Shown: positions 25,696 through 35,198, numbered from the stretch's first letter. The stretch is DNA of 64,000 bases from Lutibacter sp. A64 (GCF_022429565.1 NZ_CP092487.1:3428001-3492000), one strand, 5' to 3'. The notes: generated from the sequence alone by a model not told the origin. Made by a program: numbers and translations.

Positions 25696-26289
25696 TTAAG
25701 TTACTGAATATCTCTGTAAATTAGGTTTTGAAGCTAAGATTTTATCAATTGCTGTAACTGCTAAATTAAGTCTGTTTTTTTTGCTTCCTGTTAATAAAAT
25801 GTAAGGTCTGTTATATTTTATTAAAGCGTTTTCAAAAACTTCAAACATTTCTTGTCTTTTTTCAGGGTTTTCTCTAATGTCATCTGCTTCCCAAGGAGTG
25901 TCAATATAAGTTAAAAGGTACAAATCGTAAGTGTTTTCTAAGGCAGCCTTTTTTAAATTAGCGTCAATATTTTTGTCGTAATAATTTTCAAAATAAACTA
26001 CTGTTTCTAATAAATCGGTATCACAAATTTGAAGTCTATCTGCTTTTTTGGCTAATTTATTTTCTAATTTTATTTGTTCGTAAGCTATTGGAAGTTGATC
26101 ATCACTATCGCAATACTCACGTTTATTATTCCATTTATTTTGTAAATAAGTGCGTGCGTATTCTGGCACCCAAACAGTATTATAATGTCGGGCTAATTGT
26201 TTAGAAAGTGTTGTTTTACCAGTGCTTTCAGGTCCAAATAGCACAATTTTTACAATATTTCTATTGGTTTGTTTAAGAGTTTTTTCCAT
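25696..26289 (-). CDS. NadR/Ttd14-like P-loop kinase
   Basis: This 197-aa ATPase resembles the ribosylnicotinamide kinase half of NadR: Walker A GPESTGKTTL (about residues 19-28), VPEYARTYLQ, ICDTDLLETVVYFENYY and a C-terminal YILLTGSKKNRL. There is no nucleotidyltransferase domain. In Bacteroidota such genes sit next to PnuC-type permeases and are thought to phosphorylate the incoming vitamin. Here the gene overlaps the permease by 40 bp. Nicotinamide riboside is the textbook substrate, but the nearby TPP-controlled receptor makes thiamin a real alternative. Confidence 0.82.
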   Translation of the reverse strand: MEKTLKQTNRNIVKIVLFGPESTGKTTLSKQLARHYNTVWVPEYARTYLQNKWNNKREYCDSDDQLPIAYEQIKLENKLAKKADRLQICDTDLLETVVYFENYYDKNIDANLKKAALENTYDLYLLTYIDTPWEADDIRENPEKRQEMFEVFENALIKYNRPYILLTGSKKNRLNLAVTAIDKILASKPNLQRYSVT

Positions 26290-26882
26290 TCAATATATCC
26301 ATAAATTGCGATTACTGTAAATATAAGGTATTGAAAACTTGTGAACGTAAAGCCTTTATAAAAATATAAAGGAACTGAAATTACATCTCCAATAATCCAA
26401 AAAATCCAATTTTCAATTTTTTTGCGAGCCATTAACCACATTCCAACAAAAAATATGGCAGTTGTAACAGTATCAACGTATGCTACCCAACTGGTCCACT
26501 TATCAAAGCTTTTGTATATTATATAAACAAATATTAGGGTTGTAATAAATAGTAGCACAGAAATTAGTTGTTCTTTTTTTGTTATAGAAGTAATAGGTGT
26601 ATTGTGCGATGCATCTACTTTTCTGGTCCATATATACCATCCATAAATACTCATTATAAAATAATAAGCATTAATCATCATATCACCTAGCAAACTCCAT
26701 TTTAATAGTAAATACACAAAAATACTGGTGCTAATCATTCCGGTTGGGTAAACCCAAATTTTATTGTTTTTTGAATACCAAACAGATAAAAAACCAAAGA
26801 TTACTGCTATAATTTCTAGGGCTATGTCTAAATTTTCATATCCTTGGTATTGTCCAAAAAGGTAGTTGAAGATTTCGTTCAT
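26250..26882 (-). CDS. PnuC/PnuT family vitamin transporter
   Basis: This 210-aa protein has about seven membrane segments with the family's YPTGMISTSIFVYLLL, a YGWYIWTRK motif and ENWIFWIIGDVISVPLYFYKG near the end. PnuC proteins are facilitators for nicotinamide riboside (PnuC), riboflavin (PnuX) or thiamin (PnuT), with trapping by a kinase. The adjoining kinase and the TPP-regulated receptor suggest PnuT, but there is no riboswitch directly upstream of this gene. It starts 44 bp after the phosphopantetheinyl transferase gene. Confidence 0.88.
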   Translation of the reverse strand: MNEIFNYLFGQYQGYENLDIALEIIAVIFGFLSVWYSKNNKIWVYPTGMISTSIFVYLLLKWSLLGDMMINAYYFIMSIYGWYIWTRKVDASHNTPITSITKKEQLISVLLFITTLIFVYIIYKSFDKWTSWVAYVDTVTTAIFFVGMWLMARKKIENWIFWIIGDVISVPLYFYKGFTFTSFQYLIFTVIAIYGYIEWKKLLNKPIEIL

Positions 26883-26926
26883 TTTATTGAAAAGTATAAT
26901 TTAGGTTGTTTTAAAAATTGTAATTA

Positions 26927-27562
26927 TTATTTTTTTGAATTAGCAAGAGCATAAACCAAAGTGAAACCTTCAATTTGATGGAATTTAATGGTGTAATTTT
27001 TATTCCAATCTTTAGCTTTTATATATCCAGTAGTTTTTTTATCGGCAATTTGAAATGAGTTAATATCAATATCGTTTTTAAAAGTTAAACCTCCGTGAGG
27101 GTAAATTTTATACAAACTTTCTTTAGCTCCCCAAATAACGGTAAGTTGTTGAATGTAATCATCATCTTTATGAATAAATCCTCTTTCAAAATTGACAAAT
27201 TTATGTTGAATTACTTTTATTTTTTCTCTGTTTTTTTCAATGTCAATTCCAACTTCAAAATCACTAACAATAATGGCTGAAAAATTAAAAGAATGCGTAA
27301 TGGAAATATGCTTTCCGTCGGTTAAATGTGGTTTTCCATTACCATTATAAAACAAATCAAGATCTGTATAACCAGCCATTTTTAATAAATGTCTCACACT
27401 TAAAAAACCTCGACGATGTATTTCAGATTTCATAGAAAGCAATCTGTTTTTACTTCTCTCGGTTAAAACAATACCTTTAGATAAGGTTTTAATGGGTTCA
27501 TCAATTTTCCACACAAAAACTGTGGTATGTTTATTAGGTTTAATTGTTTTAAATAAAGGCAT
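26927..27562 (-). CDS. 4'-phosphopantetheinyl transferase superfamily protein
   Basis: This 211-aa protein has the Sfp/AcpT-type motifs: ISITHSFNFSAIIVS, VGIDIEKNREKI (Mg-binding Asp-x-Glu, D111-E113) and WGAKESLYKIYPHGGL. It transfers the phosphopantetheine arm from CoA to carrier proteins of fatty acid or secondary metabolism. No polyketide or peptide synthase gene is nearby, so a general acyl carrier protein role is most likely. It is divergent from ahcY; a TACATTTG -7 box on the minus strand (27572-27579) lies just upstream, with a very short leader. Confidence 0.88.
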   Translation of the reverse strand: MPLFKTIKPNKHTTVFVWKIDEPIKTLSKGIVLTERSKNRLLSMKSEIHRRGFLSVRHLLKMAGYTDLDLFYNGNGKPHLTDGKHISITHSFNFSAIIVSDFEVGIDIEKNREKIKVIQHKFVNFERGFIHKDDDYIQQLTVIWGAKESLYKIYPHGGLTFKNDIDINSFQIADKKTTGYIKAKDWNKNYTIKFHQIEGFTLVYALANSKK

Positions 27563-27584
27563 TTATATTCTCAAATGTATTTTG

Positions 27585-27592
27585 TACTTTTG
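27585..27592 (+). promoter_or_regulatory. Candidate -7 box for ahcY
   Basis: TACTTTTG matches TAnnTTTG. It lies 5 bp from an opposite-facing TACATTTG box (27572-27579), so the two divergent promoters appear back to back. Confidence 0.5.
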
Positions 27593-27649
27593 CAAAACTT
27601 TAAAACAAAAAATGTGAATTGTTTTAAATAAAAAACAAATTTAATAAAT

Positions 27650-28966
27650 ATGAGTACAGAAACATCATCTTACGTAAAATATAAAGTAAAAGATATCAAT
27701 CTTGCAGATTGGGGACGTAAAGAAATTCAATTAGCAGAGGCTGAAATGCCAGGTTTAATGAGTTTAAGAGAAGAATATAAAGGACAAAAGCCTTTAGCTG
27801 GAGCAAGAATAGCAGGTTGTTTACATATGACTATTCAAACGGCAGTTTTAATTGAAACGTTGGTAGACCTAGGAGCTGAGGTTACTTGGAGTTCTTGTAA
27901 TATTTTTTCAACACAAGACCAAGCTGCTGCTGCAATTGCTGCTGCAGGAGTTTCAGTTTACGCTTGGAAAGGTTTAAGTGAAGAAGAATTTGACTGGTGT
28001 ATTGAACAAACTTTATTTTTTGGAGAAGAAAGAAAACCATTAAACTTAATTTTAGATGATGGAGGAGATTTAACCAATATGGTATTGGATAAATATCCAG
28101 AATTAGCTGCTGGAATTAATGGCCTTTCTGAAGAAACAACTACAGGAGTTCACCGTTTATATGACAGAATGAAAGCTGGTACATTACCAATTCCTGCAAT
28201 TAATGTAAACGATTCAGTAACAAAATCTAAATTCGATAATAAATATGGATGTAGAGAAAGTGCTGTAGATGCAATTAGAAGAGCAACAGATATTATGCTA
28301 GCTGGTAAAAGAGTTGTTGTTTGTGGTTATGGAGATGTTGGAAAAGGAACAGCGGCTTCATTTAAAGGAACTGGAGCTATTGTAACAGTAACAGAAATTG
28401 ATCCAATTTGTGCTTTACAAGCTGCAATGGATGGTTTTGAAGTTAAAAAATTAGAAACTGTTGTTGGAAATGCAGATATTGTTATTACAACTACAGGTAA
28501 TAAAGATATTGTTCAAGGTCACCATTTTGAGGCAATGAAAGATAAAACCATAGTTTGTAATATTGGACATTTTGATAATGAAATTGATATGGCTTGGTTA
28601 AATGGTAAATACGGTTCAACAAAAGTGGAAATTAAACCACAAGTTGATAAATATACTGTTGGCGAAAATGAAATTATTGTTTTAGCAGAAGGACGTTTAG
28701 TAAACCTAGGTTGTGCAACTGGGCATCCTAGTTTTGTAATGAGTAATTCATTTACAAACCAAACATTGGCTCAATTAGAATTGTGGAATAACAGAGATGC
28801 TTACGAGAATAAAGTATATATGTTACCAAAACATTTAGATGAAAAAGTAGCAAAACTACATTTAGCTAAAATTGGTGTTGAATTAACAGAACTTAGAGAA
28901 GATCAAGCTAAATATATTGGTGTAAAGGTTGAAGGACCATTTAAACCAGAATATTATAGATATTAA
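27650..28966 (+). CDS. ahcY: Adenosylhomocysteinase AhcY
   Basis: This 438-aa NAD-dependent enzyme splits S-adenosylhomocysteine into adenosine and homocysteine in the methyl cycle. It has [57 protein letters not shown], the NAD-binding [13 protein letters not shown] and the C-terminal [18 protein letters not shown]. Length and ends are typical. A promoter box and a 50-bp leader precede it; no SAH riboswitch was recognised there. It is followed by a long hairpin shared with the convergent GDPD fusion gene. Confidence 0.97.
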   Translation: MSTETSSYVKYKVKDINLADWGRKEIQLAEAEMPGLMSLREEYKGQKPLAGARIAGCLHMTIQTAVLIETLVDLGAEVTWSSCNIFSTQDQAAAAIAAAGVSVYAWKGLSEEEFDWCIEQTLFFGEERKPLNLILDDGGDLTNMVLDKYPELAAGINGLSEETTTGVHRLYDRMKAGTLPIPAINVNDSVTKSKFDNKYGCRESAVDAIRRATDIMLAGKRVVVCGYGDVGKGTAASFKGTGAIVTVTEIDPICALQAAMDGFEVKKLETVVGNADIVITTTGNKDIVQGHHFEAMKDKTIVCNIGHFDNEIDMAWLNGKYGSTKVEIKPQVDKYTVGENEIIVLAEGRLVNLGCATGHPSFVMSNSFTNQTLAQLELWNNRDAYENKVYMLPKHLDEKVAKLHLAKIGVELTELREDQAKYIGVKVEGPFKPEYYRY

Positions 28967-28981
28967 AAGTTTTATACCTAT

Positions 28982-29065
28982 AAAAAAGCTGTTTAAAAGG
29001 AGCAAAACACGTCATTCCGAATTAAGTTCAGGTTGACGTTAATGTTCTTTTTAAACAGCTTTTTT
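28982..29065. terminator. Bidirectional terminator with an inserted palindromic loop
   Basis: A 17-bp perfect stem (28982-28998 with 29049-29065, AAAAAAGCTG ending and its complement) would be an ordinary bidirectional terminator, but the loop is 50 nt long. The loop holds its own palindrome (CGTCA ... TGACG, with CC.GAA ... TTC.GG inside), as if a small repeat had been inserted into a terminator. Confidence 0.75.
29010..29038. repeat. REP-like palindromic intergenic repeat
   Basis: The palindrome bounded by CGTCA and TGACG contains AAGTTCAGGTTGAC, which recurs with one change at 47014-47027. Dispersed intergenic sequences with GTCATTCCGAA and GTTGAC ends are common in Bacteroidota genomes. 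Confidence 0.5.
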
Positions 29066-29084
29066 GTTTTATATAACAAGCAAT

Positions 29085-30854
29085 CTATTTTCTTAATGGA
29101 ATTGCAATATTTGGATAATCGGTAATAATTCCATCTACACCCATATTTAGTAGATTAATCATAGCTTCTTTGTCATTTACTGTCCACGGAATTACTTGCA
29201 TATGGTTATTTTGAATTTTAGCAACTTCATCTTTGGTTAATAAAATATAATAAGGACTATAGATTTCTGGAATAAAACTTAGCATCTTCATATTTGTTTC
29301 AAAATTATTTTGATAGGTTAAAAATGATAATTTATACTCAGGGTGTGTTTTATGGAGATATTCCAAAACTCTAGGGTCAAAACTTTGTATTACTACTCTT
29401 TTTAAAGGTAAATTGGCTTTTTTTAATTGTTCTACTACTAAATCAGAAAATTTAGCAACACTTGGCTGGTAACCTTTAGCCTCTTCTGTAGGTGTACTTT
29501 TAATTTCAATATTATAAAGAATTTCAGGATTTGTAGCTTCAGCATAAGTTATAACTTCGGCTAATAATGGTTTATAGGCGGTAACTATTCTTTGTTCTGG
29601 AAATTTTGGATCGCCAATTGAACCGATATCATATTTTTTAATGTCACTGTAATTATTTTTGTAAATGTTATATGCTAAAGCAGTTTCTTCTGTTAATTTA
29701 TTTCCTTTTGAATCTAATGTGGTTTCAAAATTTAACCAAGGTTCATGAGAAACTAAAACTTTATGATCTTTACTAATAACTACGTCTAGTTCTAGGGTGT
29801 TTACACCTAATTCTAATGCTTTTTTAAAGGCTTGCATACTATTTTCTGGTTCTAAACCTCTTGCTCCTCTGTGTCCTTGTAATTCAAAATTATACGTATT
29901 CATAGTATTTAAAATTAAACTGTCTATAAAGGTAACTGTTTTGTTGTATACATTTTCCCAATCATTAGATCTTAAATCGCACGCAATTACATGGTTTCCT
30001 GTATTTGGAAAAGCAACTTTCATTTTTTTAGATGCTGGTGTTCCTAAAACATCAAACATATTTAAAATAGCAGGTACTGAAACTACTTTATCTTGTTCTT
30101 TTTCATTCTTATAGTAATATCCAATAAAAACTGGAGTTTTTACTTTTGAAAAAGTTTCAGTAATCATAGTGCTTGTTAACATTTTAATCAGAGCTTCATA
30201 ACCATTAATATGGTATGTAGTTGACCAATATTTAGCTTCTTCTTCAGGTCTGTTTTGTTTTAAAATTTCACTTCCATTCATTTTAATAAATCCTGCTTTT
30301 CCTTCAGGAGAAGCAATAGCTTTAAACGAAGGATTTATAAGATCAATAAAAGGAGAATATAGTACCAAGCCAGCAATAGAATTATCTTCTGAAGCCAATT
30401 TTAAACTTAAAGTTCCACCGGTAGATGTGCTTACTAAAATCACCTGTTTTCCTAATTGCTTCCCTATTGCTAAGGCTTTTTGAGCCGATGCTATATAGTT
30501 TTCAGGTGTTAAATTTTTAAAATTATCATCTCTATTTAATCCGTGTTCTTTTAAACGCGTCATATAAACATTGGCGTTGTATTTTTTTGAAAGCATAGAC
30601 ATTATTGGTTCGCCTTCTCTATTGCTAGCGCCAAAACCATGTAAGTACACAAATGCAATTTGGGTTTGTTGTTGCTTGTAATCTTTTGCCCAAATAATTT
30701 TAGCTTGGTTGTTAGGTTTTATTCCTTCGGTAGCGGCTTCAGAAATATTTATAGTATTTTCTATAGCTGCTAATTTATTAAGTTGAGCTACTTCTTGTGC
30801 TTTTACTAAAAAGCTTGTTGCTAAAAAAAGGAATAGTACTATTGTTTTTTTCAT
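29085..30854 (-). CDS. Secreted alpha/beta-hydrolase fused to glycerophosphodiester phosphodiesterase
   Basis: This 589-aa protein has a signal peptide ending in LVKAQ, then two catalytic domains. Residues about 50-315 are an alpha/beta hydrolase with YLHGFGASN, a nucleophile loop VSTSTGG (S144, an SxSxG variant of GxSxG) and a catalytic His candidate in NTGNHV (H288). Residues about 320-589 are a GDPD TIM barrel with QGHRGARGLEPENS (H328, R329), LELDVV (E355, D357) and VSHEPW (H370). The first domain may remove acyl chains and the second may cleave glycerophosphodiesters. It lies 64 bp downstream of a TonB receptor on the same strand, suggesting a nutrient uptake pair. Both active sites look intact. 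Confidence 0.88.
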   Translation of the reverse strand: MKKTIVLFLFLATSFLVKAQEVAQLNKLAAIENTINISEAATEGIKPNNQAKIIWAKDYKQQQTQIAFVYLHGFGASNREGEPIMSMLSKKYNANVYMTRLKEHGLNRDDNFKNLTPENYIASAQKALAIGKQLGKQVILVSTSTGGTLSLKLASEDNSIAGLVLYSPFIDLINPSFKAIASPEGKAGFIKMNGSEILKQNRPEEEAKYWSTTYHINGYEALIKMLTSTMITETFSKVKTPVFIGYYYKNEKEQDKVVSVPAILNMFDVLGTPASKKMKVAFPNTGNHVIACDLRSNDWENVYNKTVTFIDSLILNTMNTYNFELQGHRGARGLEPENSMQAFKKALELGVNTLELDVVISKDHKVLVSHEPWLNFETTLDSKGNKLTEETALAYNIYKNNYSDIKKYDIGSIGDPKFPEQRIVTAYKPLLAEVITYAEATNPEILYNIEIKSTPTEEAKGYQPSVAKFSDLVVEQLKKANLPLKRVVIQSFDPRVLEYLHKTHPEYKLSFLTYQNNFETNMKMLSFIPEIYSPYYILLTKDEVAKIQNNHMQVIPWTVNDKEAMINLLNMGVDGIITDYPNIAIPLRK

Positions 30855-30918
30855 TGGAATTTAATTTTAAATAGCAACTTACTGTAAAAATTGTAAGTTG
30901 CTATTGGGTTGTAAGGTA

Positions 30919-33423
30919 CTAAAAATTAATTTTTGCTTGTACACTATAAAATCTTGGTGCACCTGCTATATATGTCGGTATACCTAAAGCTCCACCTGTG
31001 TTTCCAGCATCAATAATATATTCTTCATCAAGAACATTGCTCATTATAAAGCTTAATTCATATTTTTTATCTATTGTAATTCCTGTTCTAAAATTTAATA
31101 AACCATACGAATCTTGTGAAATGTTAGGTAAATTAGTTTCTTCAAAAAAGACTTTAGATTTGTAAGTATATGTAGGTCTGATAAACAAAGTTAATTTGTC
31201 ATTTAATTTTGGGTTGATGTTTAATCCGAAAGCAAATGAATTTTTAGGAGTTAATCTAAATGTGTTTCCTGCCAATTCTTGTGGATTTCCATCAGAATCT
31301 TCATTATCAAAAGTTGCATCTATATAACCATAATTAGCAAAAAAGCTTGAAGTTTCTGAAAAAGCATATTGCATTGCAGCTTCAAAACCAAAAGAACTTG
31401 CATTACCACTATCTTCTGTTGTATTTGTTAAGGTTCCGTCTTCGTATTTAGTAACAGAAGTTTGGAAGTTAGAATAATCATAGATATAAGCGTTTATGTC
31501 GAATTGTAATCTGTTATTTAAAAATAATGATTTAGCTCCTATTTCATAAGAGTTTACAATTTCATCTGATAAAATATTGGTTTCTGTTGCTGTTATATTA
31601 ATTACGTTCGGTCTTCTTCCTCTAGAAACGGTACTAAATAATGTAATATTATCATTTACAGTGTAGTTTGCTGCTACACGTCCAACTGCTGATAAAAAGT
31701 TATCACTAGCTTTAATTTTTTCTCCATTTGTAGATACGTTTAATACATTTGGAAAGTTACCAGAAACATAACCTAAAAAAGAAGGATTTTCTGAATCGAT
31801 TACTTGATAAGCAGCATTTATATTTTCTAAAGTAGCTCTTAAACCTATTGTGAAAGATAATTTTTCTGTTGCATCATAAGAAGCATCAATAAAAATATCT
31901 CCAGAATAATTTTCTCCAAAATTGGTGTAAGTTTCAGTATTAAAATCGTTTAATGGAGCACCTGCAATTGGTCCAAAAGTAGCTGGATCATTTGGAATTG
32001 CTGGCAATAGCATAGGGGTTCCTTCAACTATAAAAGTAGCAGGGTTTAAAAGTAGCATTGCTAAACTTTGTTCGTTATACTCCCAAGGAACACTTTGCGA
32101 ACCATCTTCATAAAAGAAATTAGCACCAAAGAAACCCCTAAATTTTTTATCGTTATCAAAATTAAATCTAAATTCCTGACTGAATTGTTTACCTTCAGAA
32201 ATTTCATTAAAAAATAGGGCAGGAGCAGCAGTTCCATCGGCATCAAAAGCTTCGTTAGAGTCAAACTCTCTATAAGCTGTTGTTGAAGTTAAGTCCCACA
32301 TAGTATTAAAACGATGGTTTAAAATAGCTGTAATACCATAAACGGTTCTGTCTAAACCTAAATCTTCACCTCTTTCTAAATCTGCAAAGGTATTTGGATT
32401 TAAATTGCCGTTAATTGGAGCAAATGAGCCACTTTTAAACGAAGTTCCAGGAGGTGTGTCTTTTTGCCAGTTAGCAATTACATCTAATGAAGTAGCATCA
32501 CTCATTAAATATTTAAATGAAGCTCTAAAAGCAGTTGTTTCTTTACCGTTTAAATCGCCACCAGAAACATTTTCTATATATCCATCTCTAGAATTATAAA
32601 TTGCAGCAGCTCTAAAAAAAAGTTTATCTTTTGCTAAAGGAGCATTAAAATATCCAGTAATTAAATTTTGGTTAAAGTTACCATATCCTAATTTTATAGC
32701 ACCAGAGGTTTCGTTCTTAGCTTTGTTTTGTATAATGTGCATTGCGCCAATTTGAGCGCCTCTTCCAAATAAAGTCCCTTGTGGACCTTTTAAAACTTCT
32801 ACACGTTCTATGTCAAATAATTCAACAACAGAACCTCTAGATTTACTAATTGAAACGCCGTCTTGAAAAATGGAAACTCTTGGTTCTACTCTAGAATCTC
32901 CACTATCACTTGTAATCCCTCTAACTACAATTCCTGGATTGTTTACACTTTGTATTTGAACCTGAAAACCAGGTACATATTCCGATAAAGCATCGTATTC
33001 AAAAGTCCCTTGATTTTCAATAAATTCTGTGCCATAAGAGGTTATTGCAATTGGTACTTCTTTGTTTTTTTGTTCTCTTTTTTGTGATGTAACTACAATT
33101 CCTTCCAAAAGAAAAGAGCTTTCTTTTAAAACAAAGTTTTGAATAGTTTCAGTGTTTGTTATTTGAATGTTTTTAGTAATAGTATTGTATCCTAAATAAG
33201 AAATTTCAATAGTATAGTTATTTGTTGGAATTTGTTTTATCAAGTAATTTCCAGATTCGTTTGAAGTTGTTCCTAATGAGATACTTTTAATTAAAATATT
33301 TGCTCCATAAACAAGCTCTCCTTGTTCTGTAGTAATTGTGCCTTTTAAAGTTCCTGTATTTTGGGCATTTGCAATAAGTGTACAAAATAAGGTGAAAAAT
33401 GTAAGTAATTTTTTAATTTGCAT
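30919..33423 (-). CDS. TonB-dependent receptor paired with the hydrolase-GDPD fusion
   Basis: This 834-aa outer membrane receptor has a signal peptide ending in ANAQN, a carboxypeptidase-like domain (about residues 22-110), a plug (about 120-230; ITSYGTEFIENQG, LFGRGAQIGAMHI) and a barrel ending FYSVQAKINF with terminal Phe. The sequence resembles FecA/CirA-type receptors rather than SusC, and there is no SusD gene. The downstream hydrolase-GDPD gene suggests transport of a lipid-derived or glycerophosphodiester product. Substrate remains unproven; iron chelates are the main alternative. Confidence 0.88.
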   Translation of the reverse strand: MQIKKLLTFFTLFCTLIANAQNTGTLKGTITTEQGELVYGANILIKSISLGTTSNESGNYLIKQIPTNNYTIEISYLGYNTITKNIQITNTETIQNFVLKESSFLLEGIVVTSQKREQKNKEVPIAITSYGTEFIENQGTFEYDALSEYVPGFQVQIQSVNNPGIVVRGITSDSGDSRVEPRVSIFQDGVSISKSRGSVVELFDIERVEVLKGPQGTLFGRGAQIGAMHIIQNKAKNETSGAIKLGYGNFNQNLITGYFNAPLAKDKLFFRAAAIYNSRDGYIENVSGGDLNGKETTAFRASFKYLMSDATSLDVIANWQKDTPPGTSFKSGSFAPINGNLNPNTFADLERGEDLGLDRTVYGITAILNHRFNTMWDLTSTTAYREFDSNEAFDADGTAAPALFFNEISEGKQFSQEFRFNFDNDKKFRGFFGANFFYEDGSQSVPWEYNEQSLAMLLLNPATFIVEGTPMLLPAIPNDPATFGPIAGAPLNDFNTETYTNFGENYSGDIFIDASYDATEKLSFTIGLRATLENINAAYQVIDSENPSFLGYVSGNFPNVLNVSTNGEKIKASDNFLSAVGRVAANYTVNDNITLFSTVSRGRRPNVINITATETNILSDEIVNSYEIGAKSLFLNNRLQFDINAYIYDYSNFQTSVTKYEDGTLTNTTEDSGNASSFGFEAAMQYAFSETSSFFANYGYIDATFDNEDSDGNPQELAGNTFRLTPKNSFAFGLNINPKLNDKLTLFIRPTYTYKSKVFFEETNLPNISQDSYGLLNFRTGITIDKKYELSFIMSNVLDEEYIIDAGNTGGALGIPTYIAGAPRFYSVQAKINF

Positions 33424-33734
33424 GTGTTTAAGTTTGAATTAAAATTTTAGAGAATAAAAGTATCTCAGTTATGTTACTTTTCTATTAATTCAAAATTATA
33501 TGACAGTTACATTTTAGGAAGTAATAATAAAATATTTACATAAAGTTTACATAAAAAGTAGTATGCTTTTAATTGTTGCTGTTGGTTTTTAAAAATTGAT
33601 GTTTTTGTGTGGTAAAATTGTATTTAAATAGGTTAATTCTTATTCCATTTTTTAAAAAAAATGTTAAAACGGAATTTCTATTTTGAAAATTATAGAATAG
33701 ATTGTTAATTAGCTAGCTTTAAAATTAGCCCCGT
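33424..33734. other. Intergenic region between divergent genes
   Basis: This 311-bp AT-rich region holds the promoters of the TonB receptor and the beta-lactamase-like gene. A minus-strand TACTTTTA lies near 33455-33462. No RNA motif, repeat or additional frame is evident. Confidence 0.5.
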
Positions 33735-34928
33735 TTGAAAAAATATTTTAAGTACATCGTTTTCCCTTTAATAATTATATTAATTATTTTATCTTTTAAT
33801 ACTAAAACCGAAATATCACCAAGTTCGGAATTAGTGAAAAACACTTCCAAAACCATTAAAATTGAGGTTAAAAAACCAATTTCACTTGAATATTACCCTT
33901 TAGAAAAGACAAAAAAAGTAAATCATAAATTAGATTCTTTATTACAACGTATTAATAAAAGACAGGATTTTAACGGATCAGTTTTAGTAGCTAAGAATGG
34001 AAAAATAGTATATAACAACCAAGTTGGTTATGCAGATTTTAGAAAGAAACAACCAATTAATAAAACATCATTATTTCAATTGGCATCAGTAAGTAAACAA
34101 TTTACTGCCACAGCTATAATGTTACTATATCAAGAAAATAAAATTAAACTTACCGACACTGTAACTAATTATTTCCCAGATTTTCCTTACGAGCAGGTGA
34201 CCATTAAAAATTTATTAAACCATACTGCAGGTTTGCCAAAATATTTTTGGATTGCAGAGCATAAGTGGAAAAAACAAGCTGCTCCAACCAATAGTGAAAT
34301 GATGGATTTAATTGCATCTAGCAAGGTGCAGAGATTTTATAAACCAGGACAAAAATTTGACTATTCAAATACAGGTTATTTGGTTTTAGCTTCTATTGTA
34401 GAAAAGGTATCTGGTTTAAGTTTTAGCACTTTTGTAAAACAAAATATTTTTGATCCATTAGATATGAAAAACACTTTTGTGTATAGTTTTGAAAATGATA
34501 GTGTTCGAAAAAATCAGTTAGATGGTTATCGACTTTATAAAGGTTGGAGGCATTTAAAAATAAATAGTACTGTTAACGATGCTATAGTTGGTGATAAAAA
34601 TGTTTATACCACTAGTGAAGATTTGTATAGATGGATTTTAGGATTGAATAGTGGTAGCCTAATATCAAAAGAATTATTAAAATTAATGTATACCAAAGGA
34701 GAAACAATTTATAAAAGAGAAATTCCGTATGGTTTTGGATTTAGAATAGACCCAAAAGATAATAATATTGTTTATCACCACGGTAAATGGAATGGGTTTA
34801 GTACCGGACTAACACAGTATTTAGAAGAGGATTTGGTAGTAATTGTTTTAGAGCATTCTAGTTATAAAGGAATTACTTCTTTAACAGAAAATGTAAAGTC
34901 AATTGTTGCTGAAAATTTAAGTATATAA
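33735..34928 (+). CDS. Serine hydrolase, class-C beta-lactamase/esterase family
   Basis: This 397-aa protein has an N-terminal membrane anchor (about residues 5-22), a 45-residue linker and a beta-lactamase-related domain (about 75-395). The active residues are S118-x-x-K121 (SVSK), Y210-x-N212 (YSN) and a later HHGKWNG in the KTG position. The start is a TTG; no in-frame ATG precedes the signal anchor, and the anchor would be lost with later starts. Family members include D-Ala-D-Ala peptidases, esterases and beta-lactamases, and the anchor places this one in the periplasm. Substrate unknown; resistance is not implied. Confidence 0.85.
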   Translation: MKKYFKYIVFPLIIILIILSFNTKTEISPSSELVKNTSKTIKIEVKKPISLEYYPLEKTKKVNHKLDSLLQRINKRQDFNGSVLVAKNGKIVYNNQVGYADFRKKQPINKTSLFQLASVSKQFTATAIMLLYQENKIKLTDTVTNYFPDFPYEQVTIKNLLNHTAGLPKYFWIAEHKWKKQAAPTNSEMMDLIASSKVQRFYKPGQKFDYSNTGYLVLASIVEKVSGLSFSTFVKQNIFDPLDMKNTFVYSFENDSVRKNQLDGYRLYKGWRHLKINSTVNDAIVGDKNVYTTSEDLYRWILGLNSGSLISKELLKLMYTKGETIYKREIPYGFGFRIDPKDNNIVYHHGKWNGFSTGLTQYLEEDLVVIVLEHSSYKGITSLTENVKSIVAENLSI

Positions 34929-34942
34929 TAGTGTTAACAAAT

Positions 34943-34969
34943 AAAACCACTCAATATTTGAGTGGTTTT
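34943..34969 (+). terminator. Intrinsic terminator after the serine hydrolase gene
   Basis: A perfect 12-bp stem (AAAACCACTCAA with TTGAGTGGTTTT) and a 3-nt loop; the T tract is short. Confidence 0.75.
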
Positions 34970-35198
34970 GATGCAATCTCCTCTAATTATACTACTTGAT
35001 TAATCTTTTTCCTAATGTAAAAGTATCTTGTTTTCAGGTTTAAGTATAGGAGGTATTTCACTTTTTTAGGTAGGGGAAAAAGCCCCTTTTTTAATTATAA
35101 AGTGTGCTTTATTTTATTTTTATATAAAATTACGAGTTAACTTATTAAATAAATTTCATCTTTAAACATTAAATAACAAATTCAATTATAGAAATTGT

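Noticed and set aside
27593-27649. SAH or SAM riboswitch before ahcY
   Set aside because: The leader after the -7 box is only about 50 nt and contains no recognisable aptamer core.
33735-34928. Beta-lactamase resistance gene
   Set aside because: The fold and SxxK/YxN residues are those of a broad hydrolase family; nothing in the sequence shows antibiotic hydrolysis.
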